From Hyphomonadaceae bacterium (GTDB lineage: Bacteria > Pseudomonadota > Alphaproteobacteria > Caulobacterales > Hyphomonadaceae): a DNA stretch of 50,218 nucleotides. The translations under genes and the position numbers were made by a program. Positions 15,810-24,529 of this stretch are shown here, piece by piece. A model generated the notes under the pieces. That model worked only from the letters and a program-made list of their open reading frames with translations, did no database searches and was not told the DNA's origin. The stretch spans positions 1-50,218 of the forward strand of contig JAOATF010000107.1 of NCBI GenBank assembly GCA_030158285.1, read 5' to 3'. Within the stretch, counting starts at the first letter, position 1. Every line of letters starts with the position of its first letter.

Positions 15810-17137
15810 GGCGTGTTGTTGCGGGCCTGCTGCTGGGACTGGCGGCGTGCGCATCGGATGCGCCGGTGGCGACGATGGGACCAGCGCCGATGCCGCCCGC
15901 ATGGGCGAAGGACCAGCCGGACGAGATGCGTGGCGACCTGCCGGTGAACTACACGCAGGCGAAGGTCGGCGTGGCGGTTGCGCCGGAGTTGCTGGTGAGC
16001 GCGTCAGGCGGGAAGATCGCATCGCCGGATGCGTGGACGCGGGAGCGCCGGCCGGAGATCGAGACGCTGCTGGTCGAGAACCAGTATGGCGTGGCGCCCG
16101 GCACGGGTGGTCGTGAGGCGTCGATTGAACATGGGTATTCGGAGCGTGGCATTCCAGCCCTGAACGGTCTGGCGCTGCGCACGCAATCGACCGTGACGGT
16201 GGCGAGCGAACTCGGCGAGCAGGTGATCGACGTGCTGCTTTACACGCCGGCCAAGGCGACCGGGCCGTCACCGATCGTGCTGATGGTGAACTTCAGCCCC
16301 AACGTGGTGATGGTGGACGACACGGGCATTCGCGAGACGGATGCGTGGGTGAACGGACAGACTGTTCCCGGGCGGCAGGCGCGCGCCATCGCGAAGCAGG
16401 ACCTGAAGCCATATCTGGAACGCGGCTATGGCGTGGCGCTGGTTTATTACGGACAGATCGAGCCGGACTTTGGCACAGGCGCGAGCGACGGGCTGCGCAA
16501 GGTTTTCAAGCCGGCGAACACTTACGAGCGCGCACCGAACGAAGCCGGCGCGATTGCGACATGGGCCGAGGGGCTGTCGCTGGTGCGCGAGCAGCTGGCG
16601 GCCAATGACCTTGTCGATGGCAAGCGCATCGCGCTTTATGGCGTCTCGCGGCTGGGCAAGACGGCGCTGTGGGCCGGCGCGACCGATCCAGATTTTGCGG
16701 CGGTGATCACCGTCTGCTCGGGCGAAGGCGGCGCGGCGTTGAGCCGGCGCACCTATGGCGAGACGATCGCGCATGTAGCGGCGAGCTTCCCTTACTGGTT
16801 TGCGCCGCGCTGGAATGAGCTGGCGACCAATCCCGCTGCCTCGCCGGTCGATGCGCACATGACGCTGGCGATGATTGCGCCGCGGCCGCTGCTAGTGATT
16901 TCCGGCGAGACGGATGCGTGGGCCGATCCCTATGGCGAATTCCTCGCGGCGCGGCTGGCGACGCCGGTCTGGCGGCTGTTCGGCAAGCAGGGCGTGGATG
17001 CTGCGCCGGAGCTGGACACCGTGACGGGTGGCGAGCTGTCCTATCTCGTCCACACGGGTGGGCATGGGCCCGGGCCTGCGGATACACCTGCAATTCTGGA
17101 CTTTCTCGACAGGTATATGGCTGCGGACAGCCGTTAA
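15806..17137 (+). CDS. CE15-like glucuronoyl esterase, lipoprotein
   Basis: 443 residues with a lipoprotein signal (lipobox LAAC, Cys15). The alpha/beta-hydrolase nucleophile lies in GVSRLGKTA (Ser281), matching the CE15 motif GCSRxGK; CSGEGGAALSRR (Glu307) and a His near the end (His420 in HTGGHGPG) complete the expected triad region. APRPLLVISGETD.WADP is also typical. CE15 enzymes cut ester bonds between glucuronic acid of xylan and lignin alcohols; bacterial members also act on simpler uronate esters. The anchor would place it at the outer membrane or periplasm. It overlaps the transporter stop by ATGA, so uptake of the released product by that transporter is a reasonable inference. Confidence 0.85.
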   Translation: MRRVVAGLLLGLAACASDAPVATMGPAPMPPAWAKDQPDEMRGDLPVNYTQAKVGVAVAPELLVSASGGKIASPDAWTRERRPEIETLLVENQYGVAPGTGGREASIEHGYSERGIPALNGLALRTQSTVTVASELGEQVIDVLLYTPAKATGPSPIVLMVNFSPNVVMVDDTGIRETDAWVNGQTVPGRQARAIAKQDLKPYLERGYGVALVYYGQIEPDFGTGASDGLRKVFKPANTYERAPNEAGAIATWAEGLSLVREQLAANDLVDGKRIALYGVSRLGKTALWAGATDPDFAAVITVCSGEGGAALSRRTYGETIAHVAASFPYWFAPRWNELATNPAASPVDAHMTLAMIAPRPLLVISGETDAWADPYGEFLAARLATPVWRLFGKQGVDAAPELDTVTGGELSYLVHTGGHGPGPADTPAILDFLDRYMAADSR

Positions 17138-17162
17138 CGCTCATTAACCAAATCAGGTGCAG

Positions 17163-17180
17163 ACTCCTCGCCGGAGGAGT
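17163..17180 (+). promoter_or_regulatory. Hairpin hiding the sthA Shine-Dalgarno
   Basis: ACTCCTC (17163-17169) pairs with GAGGAGT (17174-17180) around GCCG. The 3' arm is the ribosome binding site for the ATG at 17190. It could restrict initiation, or act together with upstream sequence as an attenuator. Confidence 0.4.
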
Positions 17181-17189
17181 GTGCCCGCC

Positions 17190-18650
17190 ATGCAGGCGTT
17201 TGATCTCATCGTCATCGGGTCTGGTCCTGCGGGACGGCGCGCGGCTGTGCAGGCGGCGAAGCTGAAAAAGTCCGTGCTGGTGGTCGAGAAGGGCCGGCGG
17301 GTTGGCGGCGTGTGCGTGCACACGGGGACCATTCCGTCGAAGACACTGCGCGAGACGGTGCTGAACCTTTCCGGCTGGCGCGAGCGCGGCGTCTATGGGC
17401 GCGCGCACCGGAACAAGCAGAGCATCACGGCGGAGGATCTGCGCCGTCGTCTTGCGATCACGCTGGACCATGAGGTGGAGATCCTCGAGCACCAGTTCTC
17501 GCGCAACAGCGTGCAGTGGATACGCGGCGAGGCCAGCTTCATCGACCCGCTGCATATCGAGGTGGCGACCGAGACGGGACCGCAGCGCTTTACCGCCAAC
17601 CGCTTCATCATTGCCGTGGGCACGGAGCCCTATCGCCCGAAGCACATTCCGTTCGATGGCGACGCCATCCTCGACCCAGACGAAATCCTCGCCCTTACTC
17701 GCCTGCCCCGCACGCTGACGGTGATCGGCGGCGGCGTGATCGGCATCGAGTATGCGACGATCTTTTCCGCGCTCGATGTGAAGGTGACGGTGATCGAGCC
17801 GAACGATCACATCTTCCCGTTCATTGACCGCGAGCTTGTGGACGAGTTCATCCATGAACTGCGCGACCGGGGCATGAGCCTGCGGCTGCAGAGCAAGGTG
17901 AAGCGCGTCACCCGCCCGGCAAAAGACGGTTGCCTGATCGAGCTGGAAGACTCGCGCCAGATCTGGAGCGAGATGGTGTTGTTCGCCGCCGGCCGCAAGG
18001 GCGCGACGGACGGTCTCGAGCTGGAACGCGCGGGGCTGTATGCGGACGATCGCGGCAAGATCGGGGTGGATGCGAACACGTTCCGCACGAGCCAGCCGCA
18101 CATCCACGCCGTGGGTGACGTGATCGGCTTCCCGAGCCTGGCCTCGACCTCGATGGAGCAAGGGCGGATCGCGGCGTGCCATGCGTTCGATGCGCCGTCA
18201 CAAGCGCCGCCGGAATTCTTCCCCTATGGCATCTATTCGGTGCCGGAGATGTCGACCATCGGCATGACCGAGGAGCAGGTGCGGCAGAAATCCATTCCGT
18301 ACGAGTGCGGCGTGGCGCGCTTCCGCGAGACGGCGCGCGGGCAGATCATGGGGCTGAATGCCGGCTTCATGAAGATGATCTTCGCGCTGGAGACGCGGCG
18401 TCTGCTGGGCGTGCACATTGTCGGCGAAGGCGCGACGGAGCTGATCCATATAGGACAGGCCGTGCTGAACCTTGGCGGCACACTCGACTACTTCGTCGAG
18501 AACACGTTCAACTATCCGACGCTGGCCGAGGCGTACAAGATCGCGGCGCTGGATGCGTGGAACCGCATGCCGCGCAAGCAGCCGAGCGTCGCCGCGCATG
18601 ATGACGCGATGGCCGCGCTGGAGCGGTTTGCGAAGGCGGCGCGCAGCTAG
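17190..18650 (+). CDS. sthA: Soluble pyridine nucleotide transhydrogenase (Si-specific)
   Basis: 486 residues of the FAD-dependent pyridine nucleotide-disulphide oxidoreductase fold. FAD motif GSGPAG is at residues 10-15. The segment VGGVCVHTGTIPSKTLRE holds a single Cys (Cys42) instead of the CxxxxC redox pair of dihydrolipoamide dehydrogenases, which is diagnostic of SthA. The NAD motif is GGGVIGIEYA and the second FAD contact is HAVGDVIGFPSLAS. The C-terminal FNYPTLAEAYK...A lacks the His-Glu pair of disulphide reductases. The enzyme exchanges hydride between NADPH and NAD+. The stop shares the palindrome CTAG (18647-18650) with that of the convergent DoxX gene. Confidence 0.95.
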   Translation: MQAFDLIVIGSGPAGRRAAVQAAKLKKSVLVVEKGRRVGGVCVHTGTIPSKTLRETVLNLSGWRERGVYGRAHRNKQSITAEDLRRRLAITLDHEVEILEHQFSRNSVQWIRGEASFIDPLHIEVATETGPQRFTANRFIIAVGTEPYRPKHIPFDGDAILDPDEILALTRLPRTLTVIGGGVIGIEYATIFSALDVKVTVIEPNDHIFPFIDRELVDEFIHELRDRGMSLRLQSKVKRVTRPAKDGCLIELEDSRQIWSEMVLFAAGRKGATDGLELERAGLYADDRGKIGVDANTFRTSQPHIHAVGDVIGFPSLASTSMEQGRIAACHAFDAPSQAPPEFFPYGIYSVPEMSTIGMTEEQVRQKSIPYECGVARFRETARGQIMGLNAGFMKMIFALETRRLLGVHIVGEGATELIHIGQAVLNLGGTLDYFVENTFNYPTLAEAYKIAALDAWNRMPRKQPSVAAHDDAMAALERFAKAARS

Positions 18651-19033
18651 CGCTTTGTGCTGGCCCAGATGATCCAGATGAAGACTGGCTGGAAGAGCAG
18701 TCGCGCCCAGAGAAGGGTCAGCACGAGCGGCTTGGCGCCCTGCGCGTCGATCAGCATCTGGATGTGGACAGGCGTGACGCAGATCGCAAGGGCGATGAGG
18801 CACCAGCCAGCGATGTGGCGCAGCGGCTTGTAGAGCAGCGCGAGGCCGCCAACGATTTCGCAGACGCCGGTGACGTACACCATCTCGCGCGGGAACGGGA
18901 CGTAGGGCGGGACGATGGAGGTGAACATGTCGGTCAGCACGAAGTGACCGATGCCGCCGAGGACGAACCACACGACGACGAGGACGCGGCCGAGCATGCG
19001 CCAGAGGCTGCGGGACGTCGTGGGCGCGATCAC
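18647..19033 (-). CDS. DoxX-like membrane protein
   Basis: 128 residues, four predicted membrane helices; the first, [13 protein letters not shown], and [14 protein letters not shown] are the usual DoxX-family landmarks. I placed the start at GTG 19033 because it overlaps the fbp stop (GTGA at 19030-19033), which suggests translational coupling; an ATG twelve codons later (18997) is the alternative. Family roles are poorly defined (some members associate with redox or thiosulphate metabolism). Confidence 0.78.
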   Translation of the reverse strand: MIAPTTSRSLWRMLGRVLVVVWFVLGGIGHFVLTDMFTSIVPPYVPFPREMVYVTGVCEIVGGLALLYKPLRHIAGWCLIALAICVTPVHIQMLIDAQGAKPLVLTLLWARLLFQPVFIWIIWASTKR

Positions 19034-20016
19034 GCCGCGGCGTGCTTTGTCTCGAGGATTTCGATTTCCTCCTTCGAGCCCAGCATCACCGAGACGCGCT
19101 GGTGGAGGCCGGTGGGCTGGATGTCGAGGATCTGTTGCTTGCCGTCGAAGGATTTGCCGCCGGCCTGCTCGACGAGAAGGGACATCGGGTTGGCTTCGTA
19201 CATCAGGCGGAGCTTGCCGGGCTTGTTGGGTTCGCGCTTGTCCCACGGGTACATGAAGACGCCGCCGCGGCTGAGGACACGGTGGACGTCGGCGACCATG
19301 GAGGCGATCCAGCGCATGTTGAAATTCTTGGCGCGCGGGCCGGTGTCGCCGGCGAGGCAGTCGTCGATGTAGGCGCGCACGGGATCGGCCCAGTGGCGGA
19401 TGTTCGACATGTTGATCGCGAACTCTTTGGTCTTTTCCGGGATGCGGATATTGGCGCCGGTCTGCACGAACTGACCGGTGGGCGGGTCCATGGTGAAGGC
19501 GGCGACGCCATGGCCAAGTGTGAGGACGAGCGTGGTCTGCGGACCGTAGACGCAATAGCCGGCGGCGACCTGTTTGCGGCCGGGCTGGAGGAAGGGCGCG
19601 GCGCCCTCGCCTGCGATCGCGGGCAGGATCGAGAATATCGTGCCGATGGAGACGTTGACGTCGATGTTGGAGGAGCCATCGAGCGGATCGAAGGTGATGA
19701 GGTAGGGCGCGCCCGGCGTGAGCGGGCGAGCGTCGTCTTCTTCTTCGGAGGCAGCGGCGGCGACGACGCGGGAGGCCTTGGCCATCGCCATCATCTCGTC
19801 ATTGGCGAGGACGTCGAGCTGCTTCTGCTCCTCGCCCTGGACGTTGCCTGTGCCGGCCGAGCCGAGGATGTCGGCGAGCGCACCGCGGGAGACGAGGTGA
19901 GAGATGGTGCGGCAGCTATCCGAGATCGCCTCGATCAGGATGGCGAGGTCGCGCGGCGCAGGCGTTCCGGCTCCGGTGGGATCGGCGAGGAATTCGCGGA
20001 GCGTGCGCGCTGTCAT
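19030..20016 (-). CDS. fbp: Class I fructose-1,6-bisphosphatase
   Basis: 328 residues. Hydrolyses fructose 1,6-bisphosphate to fructose 6-phosphate, the committed step of gluconeogenesis. Metal ligands are in SEEED (Glu91-Glu92) and [12 protein letters not shown] (Asp110, Asp113); the sugar-phosphate region RYIDD-like ([10 protein letters not shown]), the G-rich GGVFMYP and [15 protein letters not shown] are all present. Complete and full length. Coupled through GTGA to the downstream DoxX-like gene. Confidence 0.97.
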   Translation of the reverse strand: MTARTLREFLADPTGAGTPAPRDLAILIEAISDSCRTISHLVSRGALADILGSAGTGNVQGEEQKQLDVLANDEMMAMAKASRVVAAAASEEEDDARPLTPGAPYLITFDPLDGSSNIDVNVSIGTIFSILPAIAGEGAAPFLQPGRKQVAAGYCVYGPQTTLVLTLGHGVAAFTMDPPTGQFVQTGANIRIPEKTKEFAINMSNIRHWADPVRAYIDDCLAGDTGPRAKNFNMRWIASMVADVHRVLSRGGVFMYPWDKREPNKPGKLRLMYEANPMSLLVEQAGGKSFDGKQQILDIQPTGLHQRVSVMLGSKEEIEILETKHAAA

Positions 20017-20162
20017 GGTCGGGTCCGTGCTGATTCAGATGTGCGGGCCTTGGTAGCGAATGTGGGGGGGATTGGACAGGGCTGGTTGGACCTGTGTCTG
20101 GCATACGCGCGCTCGACGAGCGTCACCGCTCTCTCAACCCGCGTTCACCGCGCAGGCCGGCG

Positions 20163-21386
20163 TCACTCGGCGGGGGCGTTGCAGCCGGGGTGGGGATTGA
20201 CGGGGTTGCAGCGGGTGGTGGCGCCGTCCGGGAGGGTGGCGGTGTAGCCGGTGCCGAAGCGGGGGTCGGGCCAGAGGTAGTCGGTGGAGATGAACTGGGC
20301 GCCGGAGGACAGGGCGGCGTCGCGGCGAGCGGTGGCGCCGGAGCGCGCCTCCACCGTGTCGGCGTCGGCGCGGGTGCGGACGAGGAAGCCTTCGCGGACG
20401 AGCTTCTGGATCTCGGCTTGCTGGGCCTCGGGTTCGTTCATGGTGAAGTAGGCGGCTTCAGGCGCATTCGGATAGGTCGTCATGAAGGCCACGCGGCCTT
20501 TCAGCGAGGGATGGCCTTCGGCATAGGGCGCGTTGGCTTCGGGGGAGAGGTCCATCGTGAAGATGACCTTGCCCCTCGCCTGCCCCAGCTTTGGCCAGCC
20601 GCCGGAGGTGACGGCGTCGCGCAGGGTGGCGTGCGCGCCGCGCACATCGTCGGGCGTGAGGAGCTGGTCTTCGCCGAAGACGGAGCGGATTTCGACGTCC
20701 ATGCGATCGAAGGCGGCCTTGCTCCACGGGATGACTTTCGCGGCGCCGGCCCACGGGATGCCGGAGGATTTCGGATTGATCATCATCAGGATCGGCGTGT
20801 GGCGCGGATGGGCATCCGACCACGCTTTCACCTGGCGGAGGCAATCGACGAAGAGGAGACAGTGCGAGCGGTAATCGATGTCGGCGACGTGGATGACCTT
20901 GAGGCCGGGCTTCGCCATCACGGAGAGATCGTAGGGTTCGAGCGCGATGCCGCGCTCCGACAGGATCGTGCGGGCGAGCGGCGTGGAGTAGAGGCCGCCA
21001 TCGGGATCGTCGGACGGATCGAGTTCGATCTGGCGCGCGCCTTTATCCAGCTGCTCGGCGAGGGAGCGGTGTTCGTAATCGAGCGTCGGCCCGACTTTCG
21101 GAAGACGCTCGTTGATCAGCGCCATTTCGGCGGGGGCGATCTTTTCCTTGTAGGAGTTGTGCGTACCGAAGGACTGCAGCTGGTTGATGGCGACGTTGGC
21201 GTCGATCCACTGTTCGGCGCAGGCAGGCCCGGCGGCCGAGGCGCTGGGCGCGTCGAGGTTGCAGGCGGATGCGGGCGCGAGCTGGCTGCAGCTGGCGGCG
21301 GCGAGTGCGATCACCAGGATGGCAAGCGCGGGAAGCCAGACGAACAGACGGCCGACTGGCACGTGATTCAGGGGCAGCCGCATCAT
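20163..21386 (-). CDS. Calcium-dependent phosphoinositide phospholipase C-like lipoprotein
   Basis: 407 residues. The N-terminal signal ends in a lipobox (LAAASC, Cys33). The catalytic-type motif SFGTHNSYK holds His76; RQIELD and later HVADIDYRSHC, MMINPKSS and STDYLWPDP fit the Ca2+-dependent PI-PLC family (PI-PLC-C1 type), which is a TIM-barrel phosphodiesterase. Residues of the barrel appear intact. Start taken at ATG 21386 (a second ATG follows directly) because GGAGAC lies 7 nt upstream. Likely a periplasmic or outer-membrane phosphodiesterase; the natural substrate in bacteria is not known. Confidence 0.85.
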   Translation of the reverse strand: MMRLPLNHVPVGRLFVWLPALAILVIALAAASCSQLAPASACNLDAPSASAAGPACAEQWIDANVAINQLQSFGTHNSYKEKIAPAEMALINERLPKVGPTLDYEHRSLAEQLDKGARQIELDPSDDPDGGLYSTPLARTILSERGIALEPYDLSVMAKPGLKVIHVADIDYRSHCLLFVDCLRQVKAWSDAHPRHTPILMMINPKSSGIPWAGAAKVIPWSKAAFDRMDVEIRSVFGEDQLLTPDDVRGAHATLRDAVTSGGWPKLGQARGKVIFTMDLSPEANAPYAEGHPSLKGRVAFMTTYPNAPEAAYFTMNEPEAQQAEIQKLVREGFLVRTRADADTVEARSGATARRDAALSSGAQFISTDYLWPDPRFGTGYTATLPDGATTRCNPVNPHPGCNAPAE

Positions 21387-21569
21387 CGGCGAGTCTCCAC
21401 GGACGGACGCAGAGAGTGTCCCGATCACCGGCGTCAGTTCAATGACAGCAGGTGGAGCGCCTTGTCACATGCGACGAGACGGCAGGTTTTGTTGCGTTTG
21501 CGATGCTGCAGGGCGTCAGACACCGGAGGCAGGCGCGGTTTTCAGGCGGATATCGACGCCGGCGCCGGT

Positions 21570-21597
21570 TTGACATCAGGGGTCGCAACGCTAGATT
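21570..21597 (+). promoter_or_regulatory. Sigma-70-type promoter for the 21626 gene
   Basis: TTGACA (21570-21575), a 16-nt spacer, then TAGATT (21592-21597). The predicted start of transcription is about 20 nt before the ATG at 21626, leaving just room for its GGGGAG Shine-Dalgarno. The rest of the 239-nt gap to the divergent phospholipase gene shows no gene. Confidence 0.55.
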
Positions 21598-21625
21598 CGC
21601 GGCGCTTCCGGGGGAGCGTGCCACC

Positions 21626-23152
21626 ATGAAAATCGCGATGCGACTGCCTGTCAGCCTGCTGGCCGCGGGGCTTCTTGCCTGGCCCGCAACGCCGCAACCG
21701 GGCGATCCGGTGAACCCCACGCGCGCAGCGGTGAAGGCGGGATGCCAGCCGCAGCTGGATGCGGCGACGCGGATCGCGGATTTCAACGCGCCGCGCTATG
21801 GCGGCATGCAGATGCTGGACGCTTACATCGACAGCGCGATGTACATGAGCGACCGCGATGTAAAATCCCAGCTGGACGCCGAGCAGAAACGCATCACGGC
21901 GGCGGACTATCAGCAGGCGACGTATTCGGCGGCGATGGCGTGCTTCTATATCCACATTCTCGACTATCGCGCGAGCCATGCGGCGACGAAGCCTTCGCGG
22001 ACATATTACAGCGTGTGTGAGCGCAACCGCGAGAAGATCATCGAGACGCTGCGTGGGCGCGGGCTGGAGGCGTATGCGGCGACGTACGACCTGTTCAACA
22101 TCGACATGAACGAGAAGTGGATCCAGCTGTATCAGGGCTGTGTCGCCTACGACGAGACGATCAGGGACTATGACGACTTCACGCGCGACATTGTCGCCGA
22201 CGCGCGGGAGCATTGCGCGGGGCCGCACAATGCGCGGCTGGAGTGCACGCAGTGGGGCGTGGGACGGCCGGCGGACAACCAGCGTTATTACGAAGCGTTC
22301 GTGGGGGAGTTCAACAAGGCGATCTCCGACCCGACCTATTCGGCGGATCTTGGCCCGGCGAAAGGCCCGGACGGGAAGACTATTTCTGCAAGCTCTCCGC
22401 CACCACCACCGCCTCCCCCGCAGCCGCCTGTGAAGCCGCCTGCGCAGGTTGCGGCGGCTGTGCCGCCTGCGCCGGCGCCGGTTGCGGCGACACCGCCTGC
22501 GCCAGCGGCGTCATCGGCGCGGTCGGACAAGACGGGGATCTCGTTGCTGGATCGGGCGTTGGGCGGAGGCAGAGGCGGCGGGACGCCGGTTGCGGATGGG
22601 GGCGCGGCGGGCGCGGGCGCAGACAAGCAGGCGGGAAAGACGCCGGTTGTGGACAAGACGCCAGCCGCACAGGCGCAGGATCCGATCACGCCGGAGGGCC
22701 AGCGGCTGCAGATGCAGGCGGCGAATGCGTGGCCGCAACGCCAGGGCGCGGTTGCGCCGGGCAAGCAGCGCAGGGTGCACTTTGGCGACAACGACGCCAC
22801 GCCGTGCGTTCGCGTGGACGCGACAGGGAACAAGATCGAGTGGGGCGTGGAGGGACGCTACAGGATCGTCAACACGTGCAGTTATCCAGTGGACGTGTCG
22901 TGGTGCGCCAATGTGAGGGAGTGCAACGGGCCGGGCGGCAATCTGTGGACGATCCGCGCGGGCAAGGACTATCCGATCTTCTTCAGCGACGAGACCAACC
23001 CCTATATCGAGATCAGCGCGTGCCACACGGGCGCGAACGCCTTGCCGCTGCCGGGACCGAACGGATCGTTCTCGGAAGCCCATCTGCCGCCGCACCCGGC
23101 GTCAGCGCCAGTGGTACATGTGATGACGAAGAATATGTGTGGCGGCCGGTAA
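21626..23152 (+). CDS. Large secreted protein with proline-rich linker, unknown function
   Basis: 508 residues. A Sec signal peptide (about 1-23) leads into a mostly helical N-terminal domain (25-250) with scattered Cys and Trp/Tyr, then a Pro/Ala-rich linker (about 255-310, with PPPPPPPP and PAPAP) and Gly/Ala-rich spacer, and a compact C-terminal domain (about 395-508) rich in Cys (CVRVD, NTCSYPVDVSWCANVRECNG, SACHTG, MCGG). The C-terminal domain looks like a small disulphide-bonded beta domain. ATG 21626 was chosen over the longer frame by its SD and signal peptide. I do not recognise the family. It is convergent with the Sel1 gene, 5 nt apart. Confidence 0.82.
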   Translation: MKIAMRLPVSLLAAGLLAWPATPQPGDPVNPTRAAVKAGCQPQLDAATRIADFNAPRYGGMQMLDAYIDSAMYMSDRDVKSQLDAEQKRITAADYQQATYSAAMACFYIHILDYRASHAATKPSRTYYSVCERNREKIIETLRGRGLEAYAATYDLFNIDMNEKWIQLYQGCVAYDETIRDYDDFTRDIVADAREHCAGPHNARLECTQWGVGRPADNQRYYEAFVGEFNKAISDPTYSADLGPAKGPDGKTISASSPPPPPPPPQPPVKPPAQVAAAVPPAPAPVAATPPAPAASSARSDKTGISLLDRALGGGRGGGTPVADGGAAGAGADKQAGKTPVVDKTPAAQAQDPITPEGQRLQMQAANAWPQRQGAVAPGKQRRVHFGDNDATPCVRVDATGNKIEWGVEGRYRIVNTCSYPVDVSWCANVRECNGPGGNLWTIRAGKDYPIFFSDETNPYIEISACHTGANALPLPGPNGSFSEAHLPPHPASAPVVHVMTKNMCGGR

Positions 23153-23157
23153 GGCGG

Positions 23158-23652
23158 TTACGTCTTGAATTGCGCGTAGCGGAGTTGCTTCAACATCGCC
23201 CGCGCTTCGTCCGCCGTGTGATCGAAGATGAAGTCTGCGCGCAACGCAGCCTCGAGGCACCGCACGGCGAACGGCAGCGATTTCGGAACGCCGAGTCCAT
23301 CCCGGTAGCACTTGGCGAGATCAAGATAGCAGTCATGGTCGCCGACTTTCACGGCGCGGCGAAACCACTGGAACATCTGGTGGTGGTTGCCCGCTTCGCG
23401 ATGGAGGATGGCAATGTTGTTTGCAGCAACCTGCCCCGGTTCCAGTCGCCATGCCCGGAGATAGAGTCTCATCGCGTGCGTCTTGTCAGACCGTACACCG
23501 AGGCCCAGGTCGTACAGATTGGCCAGCCGGGTCAGGCATGCCGTGCCGCCGCGCGCCGCGCCCTGCTCGAACGCGTTGCGGGCGGACGCGAAATCGCCAG
23601 CGGTCTCGGCCGCGTCGCCAAGCGTACCGAAATGGAGGTCGGGATCCTGCAT
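23158..23652 (-). CDS. Sel1-like repeat protein
   Basis: 164 residues made of helix pairs of the TPR/Sel1 type: A...GDFASARNAFEQGAARGGTACLTRLANLYDLGLGV, a middle unit MRLYLRAWRLEPGQVAANNIAILHREAGN, and CYLDLAKCYRDGLGV. The GLGV repeats mark Sel1 units. No signal peptide, so probably cytosolic and a protein-binding adaptor. It sits directly after cheR (49 nt) on the same strand and may be the last gene of that operon, but no functional link is established. Confidence 0.8.
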   Translation of the reverse strand: MQDPDLHFGTLGDAAETAGDFASARNAFEQGAARGGTACLTRLANLYDLGLGVRSDKTHAMRLYLRAWRLEPGQVAANNIAILHREAGNHHQMFQWFRRAVKVGDHDCYLDLAKCYRDGLGVPKSLPFAVRCLEAALRADFIFDHTADEARAMLKQLRYAQFKT

Positions 23653-23701
23653 GACGGCAGGTTGGCCCGGCAGGCGTGGCGGATCAACCCGACGACGTGG
23701 C

Positions 23702-24529
23702 TCAGGCGACCTTGGCGGTCTTCTGGGACAGCTTGTAGAGGCCGCGGCGATCCTGCGAGTTTTCGAAGGCCTGCGTGATGCCGATGACGGATTCGGCGGC
23801 GCCGAGCATGAGGAAGCCGCCGGGATTCATGCAGCTGGCGATGCGGTTCAGCACGTCGGCCTTGGTCGGGGCATCGAAATAGATCAGCACGTTGCGGCAG
23901 AAGACGATGTCGAACTTGCCGAGCGTGAAGCTGGGATCCATCAGGTTCAGCTTCTTGAAGGTGACCATCGAGCGGATCTTTTCCGAGATGCGCCAGTGGT
24001 CGTCCTGCTGGGTGAAGTAGTGCATCAGCATCTGGATGGGCAGGCCGCGCTGCACTTCGAACTGCGTGAAGAGGCCCTGGCGGGCGCGCTCGAGGCAGCG
24101 ATCCGAGATGTCGGTGGCGACGATCTCGACGGGGACACCGCCGGCGAGCAGCGGCGACTGGTCGAGCATCATGGCGAGAGAGTACGGCTCCTGCCCTGTC
24201 GAGCAGGCGGCGTTCCAGATGCGGATGCGCTGACCACGGCGGGCGGGCGCGAGCGCCGGCATGATCGCTTCCTTGAAGTGATCGAACGGCGTCTTGTCGC
24301 GGAAGAAGAAGGTCTCGTTGGTGGTCATCACGTCGACCACCTGCGTGATGAGGCGTTCGTCGCGACGGGCGCGCACGACCTGGATGAGGTCGTCGATGGA
24401 CGGCAGGCCTTCCTTGCGGGCGAGCGGCGCGAGGCGGCTTTCCAGCAGGTACATCTTGTCGCCCGTGAGGACGATGCCCGCGCGGCGGCGGAGCAGCTGG
24501 GCCACGAAGTCGAAATCCTGGCTGTTCAC
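23702..24529 (-). CDS. cheR: Chemotaxis protein methyltransferase CheR
   Basis: 275 residues. Methylates glutamates on chemoreceptors using SAM. The N-terminal helical domain is followed by TTNETFFFRD, the SAM-binding IWNAACSTGQEPYSLAM, VATDISDRCLERAR and FDIVFCRNVLIYF; all are hallmark CheR blocks. No C-terminal pentapeptide-binding extension is obvious. The GTG start overlaps the cheB stop (GTGA at 24526-24529), so the two antagonistic enzymes are translated together. Confidence 0.96.
   Translation of the reverse strand: MNSQDFDFVAQLLRRRAGIVLTGDKMYLLESRLAPLARKEGLPSIDDLIQVVRARRDERLITQVVDVMTTNETFFFRDKTPFDHFKEAIMPALAPARRGQRIRIWNAACSTGQEPYSLAMMLDQSPLLAGGVPVEIVATDISDRCLERARQGLFTQFEVQRGLPIQMLMHYFTQQDDHWRISEKIRSMVTFKKLNLMDPSFTLGKFDIVFCRNVLIYFDAPTKADVLNRIASCMNPGGFLMLGAAESVIGITQAFENSQDRRGLYKLSQKTAKVA

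Noticed and set aside
17134-17148. CtrA-like box TTAA-N6-TTAAC upstream of sthA
   Set aside because: The spacer is 6 rather than the 7 nt of the accepted motif, and the first TTAA includes the stop codon of the esterase gene.
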